Shown: positions 52,999 to 62,240 of the stretch, piece by piece | Layout: the number at the start of each line of letters is the position of its first letter | Numbering within the stretch: the stretch's first letter is position 1 | Source: Todiramphus chloris collaris | Taxonomy: Eukaryota > Chordata > Aves > Coraciiformes > Alcedinidae | Length of the DNA: 64,000 bases | Assembly (NCBI GenBank): GCA_025345505.1 | Contig: JANVCC010009742.1 | Location: forward strand, 498,907 to 562,906 | Reading direction: 5' to 3' | Notes under the pieces: model-generated | Told to the model about the DNA's origin: nothing | Database searches by the model: none | Seen by the model: only the letters and a program-made list of their open reading frames with translations | Position numbers and translations under genes: made by a program

Positions 52999-54483
52999 AT
53001 GAACAAATTCTGGAAGTCGGCCCTTGCGGCCAGCGCGCTTGTCCTGCTTTCCGCCACCGCATCCCTTGCTGCCAAAACCGACCTCGTGCTGGGCGTCGTC
53101 TTGGAACCGCCGCACCTCGATCCGACTGCCGGTGCAGCCACGGCGATCGGCGAAGTGGTCTACGCCAATGTGTTCGAGGGGCTGACACGCATCAATGCCA
53201 AGGGCGAGGTTCTGCCAGCCCTTGCCGAGAGCTGGACCGTGTCGGACGACGGCAAGATCTATACCTTCAAGCTGCACAAGGACGTGAAATTCCACGATGG
53301 CACGGCCTTCGACGCGCAGGATGTCAAATTCTCGCTCGACCGGGCGCGCGACGAAAAATCCGTCAACCCGCAAAAGCCGCTGTTCGCGGCCATCGATACG
53401 GTGGAGGTCGTCGATCCTCTGACCGTCAAGGTCACGCTCAAACAGCCCAATGGCGATTTCCTCTACAATATGGGTTGGGCCGCCGCAGTCATCGTCGCGC
53501 CGGAAAGCGCCGACACCAACAAGGAAAAGCCCGTCGGCACCGGGCCTTTCAAATTCGACACCTGGGCGAAGGGCTCGCAGATCGTCATTTCGAAAAACCC
53601 AGCCTACTGGGGCACGCCGGTTGCCCTTGATAAGGCGACGTTCCGCATCATCCCCGATCCGGCCGCCGCGACGGCAGCACTGCTTGCCGGCGACGTGCAG
53701 GCGTTCCCTGTGTTCCCGAGTTATGAGGCCGTGCCGCAGTTTCAGGCCGATCCGCGCTTCAAGGTGGTCATCGGCACCACGGAGGGCGAGACCGTCCTTG
53801 GCATGAACAATCAGAAGCCGCCCTTCGACAATCTCAAGGTCAGGCAGGCGATCGGCCACGCCATCGATCGCAAGACCCTGATCGACGGCGCCATGTTCGG
53901 CCTGGGAACGCCCATCGGCTCGTTTTTCCCGCCGCACCACCCCGCCTATATCGACCTGACTGGAGAGTCCGCCTACGATCCGGCACTGTCGAAGAAACTG
54001 CTGGCGGAGACCGGCCATCCCAACGGCTTCAAGACCACGCTGAAACTGCCGCCTCCCGTCTATGCCCGCCGCGGCGGCGAGATCATTGCCGCGGAATTGC
54101 GTGAAATCGGCATCGAAGCGGAAATCATTCCGGTGGAATGGGCGCAGTGGCTCGAACAGGTGTTCAAAGGCAGGGATTACGACATGACCATCGTGTCGCA
54201 CACCGAGCCGAACGACCTCAACATCTTCGCCCGCGACAATTACTATTTCAACTACACCAGCCCGGCCTTCCGTGAGGTGATCAAGCAGATCGAGGCGACC
54301 TCCGATAAGGCCAAGCGCACCGAACTCTACCAGCAGGCGCAAAAAATTCTGGCTGCCGACGCCCCGGTCGCCTTTCTCTTCCAGCTGCCGAAAACCGGCA
54401 TCTGGGATGCCAAGGTCGAAGGACTGTGGGAAAACGGACCCATACCGGCCAATGACCTGACGGCAGTGAAATGGGCGGAATGA
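52999..54483 (+). CDS. Peptide ABC transporter substrate-binding protein (family 5)
   Basis: The 494-residue periplasmic protein has a signal peptide of about 24 residues ending S-L-A-A-K. It carries the SBP_bac_5 signatures EPPHLDPTAGAATAIGEVVY at the start of the mature chain and ALAESWTVSDDGKIYTFKL with KFHDGTAFDAQDVKFSLDRA following. It would bind peptides or related compounds for the DppBC-type permeases downstream. A palindromic repeat of 163 bp separates it from the permease genes. The ribosome site is GGGAG. Confidence 0.9.
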   Translation: MNKFWKSALAASALVLLSATASLAAKTDLVLGVVLEPPHLDPTAGAATAIGEVVYANVFEGLTRINAKGEVLPALAESWTVSDDGKIYTFKLHKDVKFHDGTAFDAQDVKFSLDRARDEKSVNPQKPLFAAIDTVEVVDPLTVKVTLKQPNGDFLYNMGWAAAVIVAPESADTNKEKPVGTGPFKFDTWAKGSQIVISKNPAYWGTPVALDKATFRIIPDPAAATAALLAGDVQAFPVFPSYEAVPQFQADPRFKVVIGTTEGETVLGMNNQKPPFDNLKVRQAIGHAIDRKTLIDGAMFGLGTPIGSFFPPHHPAYIDLTGESAYDPALSKKLLAETGHPNGFKTTLKLPPPVYARRGGEIIAAELREIGIEAEIIPVEWAQWLEQVFKGRDYDMTIVSHTEPNDLNIFARDNYYFNYTSPAFREVIKQIEATSDKAKRTELYQQAQKILAADAPVAFLFQLPKTGIWDAKVEGLWENGPIPANDLTAVKWAE

Positions 54484-54506
54484 TAGGTTGATGTATCTGG
54501 GTTCTT

Positions 54507-54669
54507 TCACCCCCCTCTGGGCTGCCGCCCATCTCCCCCACAAGGGGGGAGATCAGCCTACATTGCCGTCTTTGCAAAATCTGAAACGGCTCCTGTTGTG
54601 CGAAAGCGTTCATGTCGATGTGATCTCCCCCCTTGTGGGGGAGATGTCCGACAGGACAGAGGGGGGTGA
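54507..54669. repeat. Palindromic repeat inside the peptide transporter operon
   Basis: Arms 54507-54555 and 54621-54669 are 49 nt each and match at 44 of 49 positions in inverted orientation around a 65-nt loop. Each arm also has its own C-rich/G-rich hairpin (CTCCCCCACAAGGGGGGAG). It occupies nearly all of the 201-bp gap between the binding-protein gene and the first permease gene. Translation of such repeats gives spurious peptides containing S-P-L-V-G-E-M. Confidence 0.85.
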
Positions 54670-54684
54670 GTATCCCCGTCTTCC

Positions 54685-55632
54685 ATGCTGAATTACGTGT
54701 CGAAGCGGATCCTGATCGGCATCCTCACGCTTTTGGCCGCTTCCGTCGTCGTGTTCATCGTGCTGGAGGTCGTGCCCGGGGATCCGGCGCGGCTGATGCT
54801 CGGCATGAACGCCACCGAGGAAGCCGTGCGGGCCCTGCAGCAGCAGATGGGGCTCGATCAGCCCCTGCTCGTCCGCTATGCCAGCTGGATCGGCGGGCTC
54901 CTCGTCGGAGATTTCGGCAAATCCTATACCTATTCGGTTCCCGTCCTGAACCTCATCACCGAACGCATTGCCGTTTCTCTGCCGCTGGCCCTGATTTCGC
55001 TGTTTCTGTCGACAATCATCGCCATTCCCGTCGGCCTGTTTTCCGCGTCGCGGCGCGGCACGATGGCTGACAGCGGCACGATGGCGATTGCGCAGGTCGG
55101 CGTTGCCATTCCCAATTTCTGGTTCGCGCTGCTGCTGGTCTATGTCTTCGCCGTCAGCCTGCGCCTCGTTCCGGCGGGTGGCTTTCCCGGCTGGAATGCC
55201 GGTGTCTGGGCCGGGTTCAAATCGCTGATTCTGCCCTCCATCGCGCTTGGCCTGCCGCAGGCCGCCATCCTTGCCCGCGTCACCCGCTCGGCTCTGCTCG
55301 ACGTGCTTGGCGAGGACTATATCCGCACGGCCCGCGCCAAGGGCCTCACCCGCCGCAAGGTGCTGTACCGGCACGCCCTGCGCAACGCCCTGATTCCGGT
55401 CCTGACCATTCTCGGCCTGCAGTTCGCCTTTCTGCTGGCGGGTACGATCATCATCGAGAATGTCTTCTACCTGCCTGGCCTCGGCCGTCTGGTGTTCCAG
55501 GCGATCACCCAGCGCGATCTCATCGTGGTCCAGGGCGTCGTCATGCTGCTGGTCGCCACGGTCATCCTCGTCAATCTTCTGGTCGATCTCTCCTATGCGC
55601 TGGTCGATCCGCGCTTGCGGGGCCGCTCATGA
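54685..55632 (+). CDS. Peptide ABC transporter permease (DppB type)
   Basis: A 315-residue permease with six predicted helices. The N-terminus begins YVSKRILIGILTLLAASVVV, and VVPGDPARLMLGMNATEEAV follows, as in DppB proteins. The EAA loop is YIRTARAKGLTRRKVLYRHAL at about residue 212. It starts 15 bp after the palindromic repeat and overlaps the DppC-type gene by ATGA. Confidence 0.9.
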   Translation: MLNYVSKRILIGILTLLAASVVVFIVLEVVPGDPARLMLGMNATEEAVRALQQQMGLDQPLLVRYASWIGGLLVGDFGKSYTYSVPVLNLITERIAVSLPLALISLFLSTIIAIPVGLFSASRRGTMADSGTMAIAQVGVAIPNFWFALLLVYVFAVSLRLVPAGGFPGWNAGVWAGFKSLILPSIALGLPQAAILARVTRSALLDVLGEDYIRTARAKGLTRRKVLYRHALRNALIPVLTILGLQFAFLLAGTIIIENVFYLPGLGRLVFQAITQRDLIVVQGVVMLLVATVILVNLLVDLSYALVDPRLRGRS

Positions 55633-56486
55633 GCGCGCCCACGGAATGGCAGGCCAATATCTCGAAGGCCTTTTCCAACCGGTCCTTCGTCATCGGCCTG
55701 ACGATCACGGTCCTGCTGGCATTGATGGCGGCGCTGTCCTTCGTCTGGACACCCTATGCCGTCGGCTCCTTCGACATTCTCGGCAAGCTGAAACCGTCGT
55801 CCTCGGCCCATTGGCTCGGCACGGACCATTTCGGCCGCGATATCCTGTCGATGATCATGGTCGGCAGCCGCAACTCCATCGCCGTGGCCTTCGTGTCTGT
55901 TGTGATCGGCGCCGGCATCGGTGTACCGCTCGGCCTGTGGGCGGCAGCAAGGGGCGGCATGATCGATGAAGCCCTGATGCGCTTCAACGATCTCGTCTTC
56001 GCCTTCCCGGCCCTGCTCTCCGCCGTCATGATCACCGCCGTGTTCGGCCCCGGCGCGATCAACGCCATCATCGCCATCGGCATTTTCAACATTCCGGTCT
56101 TCGCCCGCGTCGCCCGCGGCGCGGCGCTGTCGCTGTGGCCTCGCGAATATATTCTGGCCGCCCGCGCAGCGGGCAAGAGCAGCCTGCTCATCACCATCGA
56201 GCACATCCTGCCCAACATGATGAACATTCTTGTGGTGCAGGGCACCATCCAGTTCTCCCTCGGCATTCTGGCCGAAGCGGGCCTGTCCTATGTCGGCCTC
56301 GGCTCGCAGCCGCCGATGCCCAGCTGGGGGCGGATGCTGTTCGAGGCGCAGACCATGATCAGCCTGGCGCCGCACATGGCGCTTTATCCCGGCCTTGCCA
56401 TCGTCATCACCGTGCTCGGACTCAATCTTCTCGGCGATGGCCTGCGCGATGTTCTCGACCCGAAAATGCGGCGGGAGCGGTCATGA
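55629..56486 (+). CDS. Peptide ABC transporter permease (DppC type)
   Basis: The 285-residue second permease has six helices. The hallmark HWLGTDHFGRDILSMIMVGSR-like region lies near residue 60 (LGTDHFGRDILS), and the EAA loop reads YILAARAAGKSSLLITIEHI. It pairs with the DppB-type protein. Both ends overlap neighbouring genes by ATGA, giving strong translational coupling. Confidence 0.9.
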   Translation: MSAPTEWQANISKAFSNRSFVIGLTITVLLALMAALSFVWTPYAVGSFDILGKLKPSSSAHWLGTDHFGRDILSMIMVGSRNSIAVAFVSVVIGAGIGVPLGLWAAARGGMIDEALMRFNDLVFAFPALLSAVMITAVFGPGAINAIIAIGIFNIPVFARVARGAALSLWPREYILAARAAGKSSLLITIEHILPNMMNILVVQGTIQFSLGILAEAGLSYVGLGSQPPMPSWGRMLFEAQTMISLAPHMALYPGLAIVITVLGLNLLGDGLRDVLDPKMRRERS

Positions 56487-58111
56487 ACCTGCTTGAAATC
56501 AGCAAACTGACCCTGCGCATCGGCGCGTTCGAGGCGCTGAAAGGCATCGACCTTTCGGTGAGGACAGGTGAAATCCGCGCGCTTGTCGGCGAATCCGGTT
56601 CGGGCAAATCCATGACGGCGCTGAGCATCATGAAGCTGCTGCCGGGCGGCGCGCGCACCGGCGGGCAAATCAACTTCGGCGGCAGGGATCTGCTCACAGC
56701 CAGCGAAGCGGAGATGTGCCGCCTGCGCGGCAACGAGATCGGCATGGTGTTTCAGGAGCCGATGACCGCCCTCAACCCGGTCAAGACAATCGGCGAACAG
56801 GTGGCCGAAGGCATCAGGCTGCATAGCGGCGCAACCCGCGCCATCGCCGAGGAGCAGACGCGCGCCATACTCGACCGGGTCGGCCTGCCCTCGACAACAT
56901 TTCCCCTCAGCCGCTATCCGCATGAACTGTCCGGCGGCCAGCGCCAGCGCGTGGTGATCGCCATTGCCTGTGCGCTCAAACCCCGCCTGCTGATTGCCGA
57001 CGAACCCACCACCGCGCTCGATGTCGTCCTGCAGGCGCAAATTCTCGACCTACTGCAAAGCCTCGTCGACGAGGAACGGATGGGCCTCCTGCTGATCAGC
57101 CACGACCTCGCCGTGGTCGCGGGCATGGCCCATTCGATTACCGTGCTGCGGCATGGCGAGGTCATGGACACCGGCGAAACCACGCAGATCCTGAGCGAGC
57201 AGACGCATCCCTATACGCGCCAGCTGGCACAGGCCTCCATGCATGTACCGGAGCGCACCGCGCATCACCCGACCCAGGCAACCCCGGATGGCCCATTACT
57301 GGCGATCCGCAACCTCACGCGCACCTATCCGGGCCGCCGCAAGGGATTGTTCGGCCGCGATCCGGATTTCCGGGCGGTGGACGACGTCACTTTCGATATC
57401 AAGCCGGGGCAGTCCACGGCCCTTGTCGGGCGGTCCGGCTGCGGCAAGTCCACCCTCGCCCGCATGGTTCTGGCGCTTGACCGGCCGACTGACGGCCAGA
57501 TTCATTTCGCCGGGCGGCGCATCGACAAGCTGGCGCCGGACGATCTGCGCCCGGTGCGGCGCAACATGCAGGTGGTGTTTCAGGACCCCTACGGTTCCTT
57601 CAATCCGCGCCACAAGGCCGAGCGTCTGATCGCGGAGCCGCTTTATCTGCTCGACCGCGAACTGTCCGACGGCGAGCGGCGCGACCGGGTGCACCGCGCA
57701 CTGGAGCGGGTCGGCATCCCGCGCGCCGACAAGGACAAATATCCGCATGAGTTTTCCGGCGGCCAGCGCCAGCGGCTCGCCATTGCCCGCGCCATCATCA
57801 CCGAGCCGAAACTTATTGTCGCCGACGAGCCGGTGTCCGCCCTCGATGTGTCGATCCGCGCGCAGATTCTCGATCTCTTCGCCGACCTCAACGACCGGCT
57901 GGGCATCGCCTACCTGTTCATCACCCACGATCTTGCCGTGGCGCGGGCCATCACGGATACGGTCATGGTCATGTCCGAGGGAAAGATCGTCGAGCGCGGC
58001 AAGACCGAGGAAATCCTGCGCCAGCCGCTGTCGGAGGCCGGCCGAGCACTGGTCCGCGCCTCACCCGACCTGCACAAGGCCCTCGCCCGCAGGATCACCG
58101 AGCAGGGCTAA
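56483..58111 (+). CDS. Peptide ABC transporter ATPase with two ABC domains (DppD-DppF fusion)
   Basis: This 542-residue protein fuses both ATPases of the importer. Domain 1 has Walker A GESGSGKS near residue 35, signature [12 protein letters not shown] and Walker [13 protein letters not shown]. Domain 2 starts near residue 270, with Walker [10 protein letters not shown], signature [14 protein letters not shown] and Walker [13 protein letters not shown]. The oligopeptide C-terminal motif [10 protein letters not shown] lies between them. The start at 56483 overlaps the previous stop by ATGA. Its TAA stop overlaps the convergent cobD stop. Confidence 0.9.
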   Translation: MNLLEISKLTLRIGAFEALKGIDLSVRTGEIRALVGESGSGKSMTALSIMKLLPGGARTGGQINFGGRDLLTASEAEMCRLRGNEIGMVFQEPMTALNPVKTIGEQVAEGIRLHSGATRAIAEEQTRAILDRVGLPSTTFPLSRYPHELSGGQRQRVVIAIACALKPRLLIADEPTTALDVVLQAQILDLLQSLVDEERMGLLLISHDLAVVAGMAHSITVLRHGEVMDTGETTQILSEQTHPYTRQLAQASMHVPERTAHHPTQATPDGPLLAIRNLTRTYPGRRKGLFGRDPDFRAVDDVTFDIKPGQSTALVGRSGCGKSTLARMVLALDRPTDGQIHFAGRRIDKLAPDDLRPVRRNMQVVFQDPYGSFNPRHKAERLIAEPLYLLDRELSDGERRDRVHRALERVGIPRADKDKYPHEFSGGQRQRLAIARAIITEPKLIVADEPVSALDVSIRAQILDLFADLNDRLGIAYLFITHDLAVARAITDTVMVMSEGKIVERGKTEEILRQPLSEAGRALVRASPDLHKALARRITEQG

Positions 58112-59085
58112 AACAGCCCAAGAAAGAACAACACCAGCAGCACGCCCATGAAAAGCGCGGTTGCAACGCTGTAGACGCGCAGCGCCGCATCGATGTGCGC
58201 GGCACCGGCATCGCGATGGCCTGATCCGTTGAGCATCGGCTCGTTGGCAACCACGCCGCCATAGATGCGCGGTCCGGCAAGCGCGACATCGATGGCCCCG
58301 GCCATGGCCGCCTCGGGCCAACCCGCATTGGGCGAGCGATGCAGCCGCGCATCGCGCATCATCACGTCGAACGAACGGGCTGCGGCTTTTCCGCCATGCA
58401 CGATCCACGCGGCCGCAGCGATCAGCAATCCGGTCAGGCGCGCCGGGATCCAGTTGGCGACATCATCCAGCTTGGCGGCGAACCGGCCAAAGTCGCGATG
58501 GCGGTCATTGAGATGACCGATCATCGAATCCGCCGTGTTCAGCATCTTGTAGGCGAGAAGCCCCGGCAGGCCGAGCAGCGCAAACCAGAACGCCGGGGCA
58601 ATGATCCCGTCTGACGTGTTTTCGGCAAGGCTTTCAATCGCAGCGCGCGTGATGGCCGCCTCGTCGAGCACTTGCGGATCACGCCCGACAATCATCGACA
58701 CGGCACGGCGCGCACCCACCAGCCCGTCATTGCGCAGCGCATCGGCAACCCGTGCGACGTGCTCGCCCAGGCTTTTCTGCGCCAGGAATACCGCGACGAT
58801 CAGGGCTTCGATCAGCCCGCCGAACGGCGGAATCATCGTCAGCGCCCAATGGATCAGCACGCCGATACCAGCGGCGGCAAGCAGGAGGACGAGCATGGCG
58901 AGAAAACCGTTGCGGCGCTTTTCCTCCTCGGTATGCCCGGCCCTGTTGAAACGCTTGTCGATGAAGGCGATGGCCTTGCCGAACAGCACGACGGGATGCG
59001 GCACCCGCTGCCACAACCAGTCGGGATCGCCGACATAACGGTCCGCCAGGAGGGCAAGAAACAGAATCAAAAGGTTGATTTCCAT
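58108..59085 (-). CDS. cobD: Adenosylcobinamide-phosphate synthase CobD (CbiB)
   Basis: A 325-residue membrane protein that joins adenosylcobyric acid to aminopropanol phosphate. It has about five hydrophobic segments. The start LLILFLALLADRYVGDPDWL and HPVVLFGKAIAFIDKRFNR are diagnostic, and AENTSDGIIAPAFWFALLG with NTADSMIGHLNDRHRDFGRF follow. The stop codon overlaps the convergent transporter ATPase stop. It lies directly downstream of cobC on the same strand. Confidence 0.92.
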   Translation of the reverse strand: MEINLLILFLALLADRYVGDPDWLWQRVPHPVVLFGKAIAFIDKRFNRAGHTEEEKRRNGFLAMLVLLLAAAGIGVLIHWALTMIPPFGGLIEALIVAVFLAQKSLGEHVARVADALRNDGLVGARRAVSMIVGRDPQVLDEAAITRAAIESLAENTSDGIIAPAFWFALLGLPGLLAYKMLNTADSMIGHLNDRHRDFGRFAAKLDDVANWIPARLTGLLIAAAAWIVHGGKAAARSFDVMMRDARLHRSPNAGWPEAAMAGAIDVALAGPRIYGGVVANEPMLNGSGHRDAGAAHIDAALRVYSVATALFMGVLLVLFFLGLF

Positions 59086-59114
59086 GGATGATTCGATCCC
59101 GTTGATTCAAAATC

Positions 59115-59999
59115 TCAGCTTCGCACAGCGTCCATTGCTATAATGGCACGCTGCCGAAATGTCTCNNNNNNNNNNNNNNNNNNNNNNNNNNNNNNNNNNN
59201 NNNNNNNNNNNNNNNNNNNNNNNNNNNNNNNNNNNNNNNNNNNNNNNNNNNNNNNNNNNNNNNNNGCTGATGTGTCGGCAAAGGCGTGCCGGGCAATCGC
59301 CAGCGCCGGACCGGACACAGCCCACGGCCCCATGCGCTCCGTCAGCTTCGCCGCAAGCGGCGGGCTGGTAAGGGCAAAACCGAGCCGCAGGCCGGCAAGG
59401 CCGAAGAACTTGCCGAAGGATTTGAGTACGATCAGGCCATCGCGCCCGCACTGCGCGGCAATGCTGGTTTCGGGATGCGGATCGGCAAAGGCTTCGTCGA
59501 CGATCAGGAAACCGCCCCGTACCTGCAATGTTCTGGCCAGCGCAATCAGCGTGTCCTTCGCAACAATGCGGCCGTCCGGATTGTTGGGATTGACGATCAC
59601 CACCACTTTGGCGGAGTGCGGAATCCCGGAGACATCGCTGCACGGCGTTACTTTCCAGCCTGCGCGCTCGAACGAGGACTGGTGCTCCTGATAGGTCGGA
59701 CCAACGATCGCCACCTCGCCGCGATCCGTCAGATCCGGCATGATCTGGATCAGCGCCTGCGTGCCCGGCGCCGCGGCAATGCCTGCGCCCGCCGAAGCGC
59801 CGTAGTAAACACGGGCTGCCTCAAGCGCCGCTGCCAGCAGGTTTTCATCGGGCAGACGGTTCCACACGTCCGGATGAATGGATGGCAGCGGAAAGGCCTC
59901 CGGGTTGATGCCGGTGGACAGGTCAATCCAGTCTTCACGCCGCCCGCCAAACCGGCTTATGGCGCGATCAAGCGCGCCGCCATGCTCAATCTGCATCAT
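59115..59999 (-). CDS. cobC: Threonine-phosphate decarboxylase-type aminotransferase CobC, interrupted by a gap
   Basis: This fold-type I PLP enzyme supplies aminopropanol phosphate for cobalamin. The visible N-terminal part covers WIDLSTGINPEAFPLP, the substrate segment VIVNPNNPDGRI, and the PLP lysine in LKSFGKFFGLAGLRLGF. The last coding residues before the 100-N gap are H-A-F-A-D-T-S. After it only ETFRQRAIIAMDAVRS and a TGA remain. Full-length CobC has about 80-90 more residues with G-G-T-x-L-F and W-L-R motifs, which are absent here. Either the gap hides them or the gene is truncated. Confidence 0.8.
   Translation of the reverse strand: MMQIEHGGALDRAISRFGGRREDWIDLSTGINPEAFPLPSIHPDVWNRLPDENLLAAALEAARVYYGASAGAGIAAAPGTQALIQIMPDLTDRGEVAIVGPTYQEHQSSFERAGWKVTPCSDVSGIPHSAKVVVIVNPNNPDGRIVAKDTLIALARTLQVRGGFLIVDEAFADPHPETSIAAQCGRDGLIVLKSFGKFFGLAGLRLGFALTSPPLAAKLTERMGPWAVSGPALAIARHAFADTSXXXXXXXXXXXXXXXXXXXXXXXXXXXXXXXXXXETFRQRAIIAMDAVRS
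59166..59265. other. Assembly gap of 100 N inside cobC
   Basis: Exactly 100 undetermined bases, a placeholder for unknown length. cobC sequence is certain on the upstream (higher-coordinate) side. The short frame on the other side fits the family only loosely. Confidence 0.95.
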
Positions 60000-61294
60000 C
60001 CGGCCATATCGATCATGTGCATGTAGGAACCCGATACCGAGCCGACCCGCAGGCCCGCCTCGCCGAGATCTTCGCCCAGCGCATCGCGGACGCGAAACAG
60101 CCGCGCGGCATCCCCTTCGCGCACAATGCTGGCATAGTGGAATTCATGCGCGGTGAAGGGAAAGGGAAACGGCGAAGCCGCCAGCGGCTCGATCCGGCGG
60201 TAGCCCAGATGCATCCGGCGCTCGGCAAAGCTGGTCTGCAGCGGCAGCAGGCCGAGCATGCCATGGGCTTTTCCGGCGGCATCCTCGATGCTTTCACCCA
60301 GCACCATGTAGCCGCCGCATTCCCCGTAGATCGGGATGCCGCGCTGCGCCGCCTGGCGGATACCGGCGGTAAAATTGGCAGCCGCAGCCAGCTGTTCCGC
60401 ATAAAGTTCGGGATAGCCGCCGGGCAGATAGACCGCATCGCTGTCCGCTGCCGGGGCTTCGTCGTTCAGCGGCGAAAAGAAACTGATCTGCGCACCGCGG
60501 CGGCGCCAGCCATCGAGCAGATGCAGGTAGGAAAAGGCAAAGGCATTGTCGCGCGCCACTGCAATGTGCTGGCCGAGCGGCGGCACGCGCGCAATATTGG
60601 CCATGGAGGCGACGGGCCCCAGACGCCCGGCGATCTGCTGCAGCGCGGCAAGATCGATCTGCCTCCCCATGACCTCGCCCGCATGGGCCATGAACGCATC
60701 GAGCGCGCAATGCTCCCCCGCCTGCACCAGCCCGAGGTGACGCTCCGGCAGATGCAGCCTCGGGTCGCGCGCAATGACGCCGAGAACCGGAATGCCGACC
60801 GGCTGCAGCGCGGCGCGCAGCATGGCCTCGTGCCGGGCGCTGCCGACGCGGTTGAGCACGAGACCCGCGATCATCAGCGTGCGGCGGAAATCCCGGAAGC
60901 CGCTGACCACGGCGGCAATCGAATGCGACTGCTTTGCGCAGTCGAGCACCAGAATGACCGGCAGCGACAGGCGCACGGCGAGATCGGCCGCCGATCCCTT
61001 GCCGTCCAGCGCACCGTCGAAAAGCCCCATCATGCCCTCGACCACCAGCGTCTTGCCGCCTTCCGCATGACGCGATGCCAGGGCGCTGATCAGGTCGGGC
61101 CGCATGGCCCAGGGATCAAGATTGATGCAGGGTACACCGCTGGCCACGCTGTGATAGGCCGGATCGATATAGTCGGGGCCCGCCTTGGCCGGCGCGATTT
61201 TCACGCCGCTGTCGCGCAGCGCGCGCAGCAAACCCAGCGTTACCGTGGTCTTGCCGCTTCCCGAAGCCGGGGCGGCGATGACAAAGCCCTTCAT
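59996..61294 (-). CDS. cobB: Cobyrinate a,c-diamide synthase CobB (CbiA)
   Basis: The 432-residue amidotransferase amidates the a and c side chains of (hydrogeno)byrinic acid. The N-terminal P-loop ATPase domain begins IAAPASGSGKTTVTLGLL. The C-terminal glutaminase-like domain has YLPGGYPELYAEQLA and the cysteine nucleophile in IYGECGGYMVLGE. The C-terminal half ends with the HMIDMAG helix. Its stop overlaps the cobC start by ATGA. Its own start overlaps the cobA stop in the same way. Confidence 0.93.
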   Translation of the reverse strand: MKGFVIAAPASGSGKTTVTLGLLRALRDSGVKIAPAKAGPDYIDPAYHSVASGVPCINLDPWAMRPDLISALASRHAEGGKTLVVEGMMGLFDGALDGKGSAADLAVRLSLPVILVLDCAKQSHSIAAVVSGFRDFRRTLMIAGLVLNRVGSARHEAMLRAALQPVGIPVLGVIARDPRLHLPERHLGLVQAGEHCALDAFMAHAGEVMGRQIDLAALQQIAGRLGPVASMANIARVPPLGQHIAVARDNAFAFSYLHLLDGWRRRGAQISFFSPLNDEAPAADSDAVYLPGGYPELYAEQLAAAANFTAGIRQAAQRGIPIYGECGGYMVLGESIEDAAGKAHGMLGLLPLQTSFAERRMHLGYRRIEPLAASPFPFPFTAHEFHYASIVREGDAARLFRVRDALGEDLGEAGLRVGSVSGSYMHMIDMAG

Positions 61295-62130
61295 CCCGCA
61301 TCCTTTTCGCGGCGTGTTCCCAGCGGATCGACCTGCAGCACACGCCCGTCCAGTGCCCCCAGCCAGTCGAGCGCATTGCGCAGGCGCACCACCTCGCCGA
61401 TGACAACGATGGCGGGCGGGCGCAGTCCCGCCTGTTCCACAGCGTTCTCGGCCTGCGCAAGGGTTGTTTCCAGCACTGTCTGCGCGCCCGTCGTGGCATT
61501 GCAGACAAAGGCCATGGGTTCGTCCTTCGCGCGGCCCGCCGCCATCAGCTTGGCGGCGATCACGCCGATATGCTTCATCGCCATGTACATGACGATGACG
61601 GAGGAACCCTTGGCGATGCTCGCCCAGTCCATCGTATCGGGAATGAGGCCGGTTGCGTCGTGGCCGGTCAGAAAGGTCACGCTCTGGTTGGTCTCGCGGT
61701 GGGTCACCGGAATGCCCGCATAGGCGAGCCCGCCGATACCGGCGGTGATTCCCGGCACGATGCGGAAGGGAATGCCATGCTCGACCAGCGTCAGCGCTTC
61801 CTCCCCGCCCCGGCCGAAGACGAAGGGATCACCGCCCTTCAGGCGCAGCACCCGCTTGCCGGCCTTGGCCAGTTCCACCAGACGCAATGAGATATCGCGC
61901 TGCTGCGGCGAAGGCTTGCCGCCGCGCTTTCCGGCATATTCGAGTTCCGCGTCCGCACGGGCGAAGGAAAGGCATTCCTCGTTGACCAGCGCGTCATAGA
62001 CAATGGCATCGGCCTGTTCGAGCGCATTGACCGCATGCAGCGTCAAGAGCCCGGGATCACCCGGCCCGGCCCCGACCAGCCAGACATGACCCGTTTCGAA
62101 CTTCGGCAATTTTGACGTCACTGCGCTCAT
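61291..62130 (-). CDS. cobA: Uroporphyrinogen-III C-methyltransferase CobA
   Basis: A 279-residue SAM-dependent methyltransferase making precorrin-2, the entry step of the corrin ring. Motifs are VWLVGAGPGDPGLLTLHAV, VLRLKGGDPFVFGRGGEEA, and GITAGIGGLAYAGIPVTHR. It is a stand-alone SUMT, with no CysG oxidase or HemD fusion. GGGGAG precedes ATG 62130, which decides against 62160. It leads the minus-strand cobA-cobB-cobC-cobD operon and is divergent from cbiD. Confidence 0.93.
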   Translation of the reverse strand: MSAVTSKLPKFETGHVWLVGAGPGDPGLLTLHAVNALEQADAIVYDALVNEECLSFARADAELEYAGKRGGKPSPQQRDISLRLVELAKAGKRVLRLKGGDPFVFGRGGEEALTLVEHGIPFRIVPGITAGIGGLAYAGIPVTHRETNQSVTFLTGHDATGLIPDTMDWASIAKGSSVIVMYMAMKHIGVIAAKLMAAGRAKDEPMAFVCNATTGAQTVLETTLAQAENAVEQAGLRPPAIVVIGEVVRLRNALDWLGALDGRVLQVDPLGTRREKDAG

Positions 62131-62240
62131 CGCGCTCCCCGTATCTGTTGCATCGCGCATAGCATAATTTTCCGCATCGCAAGCATGAACTTATCGGAAA
62201 AATCATGCAACTCTATCCCAAGCTGGTCTATAAGACGCGC

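Noticed and set aside
54281..54613. Minus-strand frame of 110 codons across the palindromic repeat
   Set aside because: Its sequence derives from the repeat (S-P-L-V-G-E-M) and from antisense of the binding-protein gene.
60017..61723. 568-codon plus-strand frame opposite cobB and cobA
   Set aside because: It spans two well-defined overlapping cob genes and has no domain.
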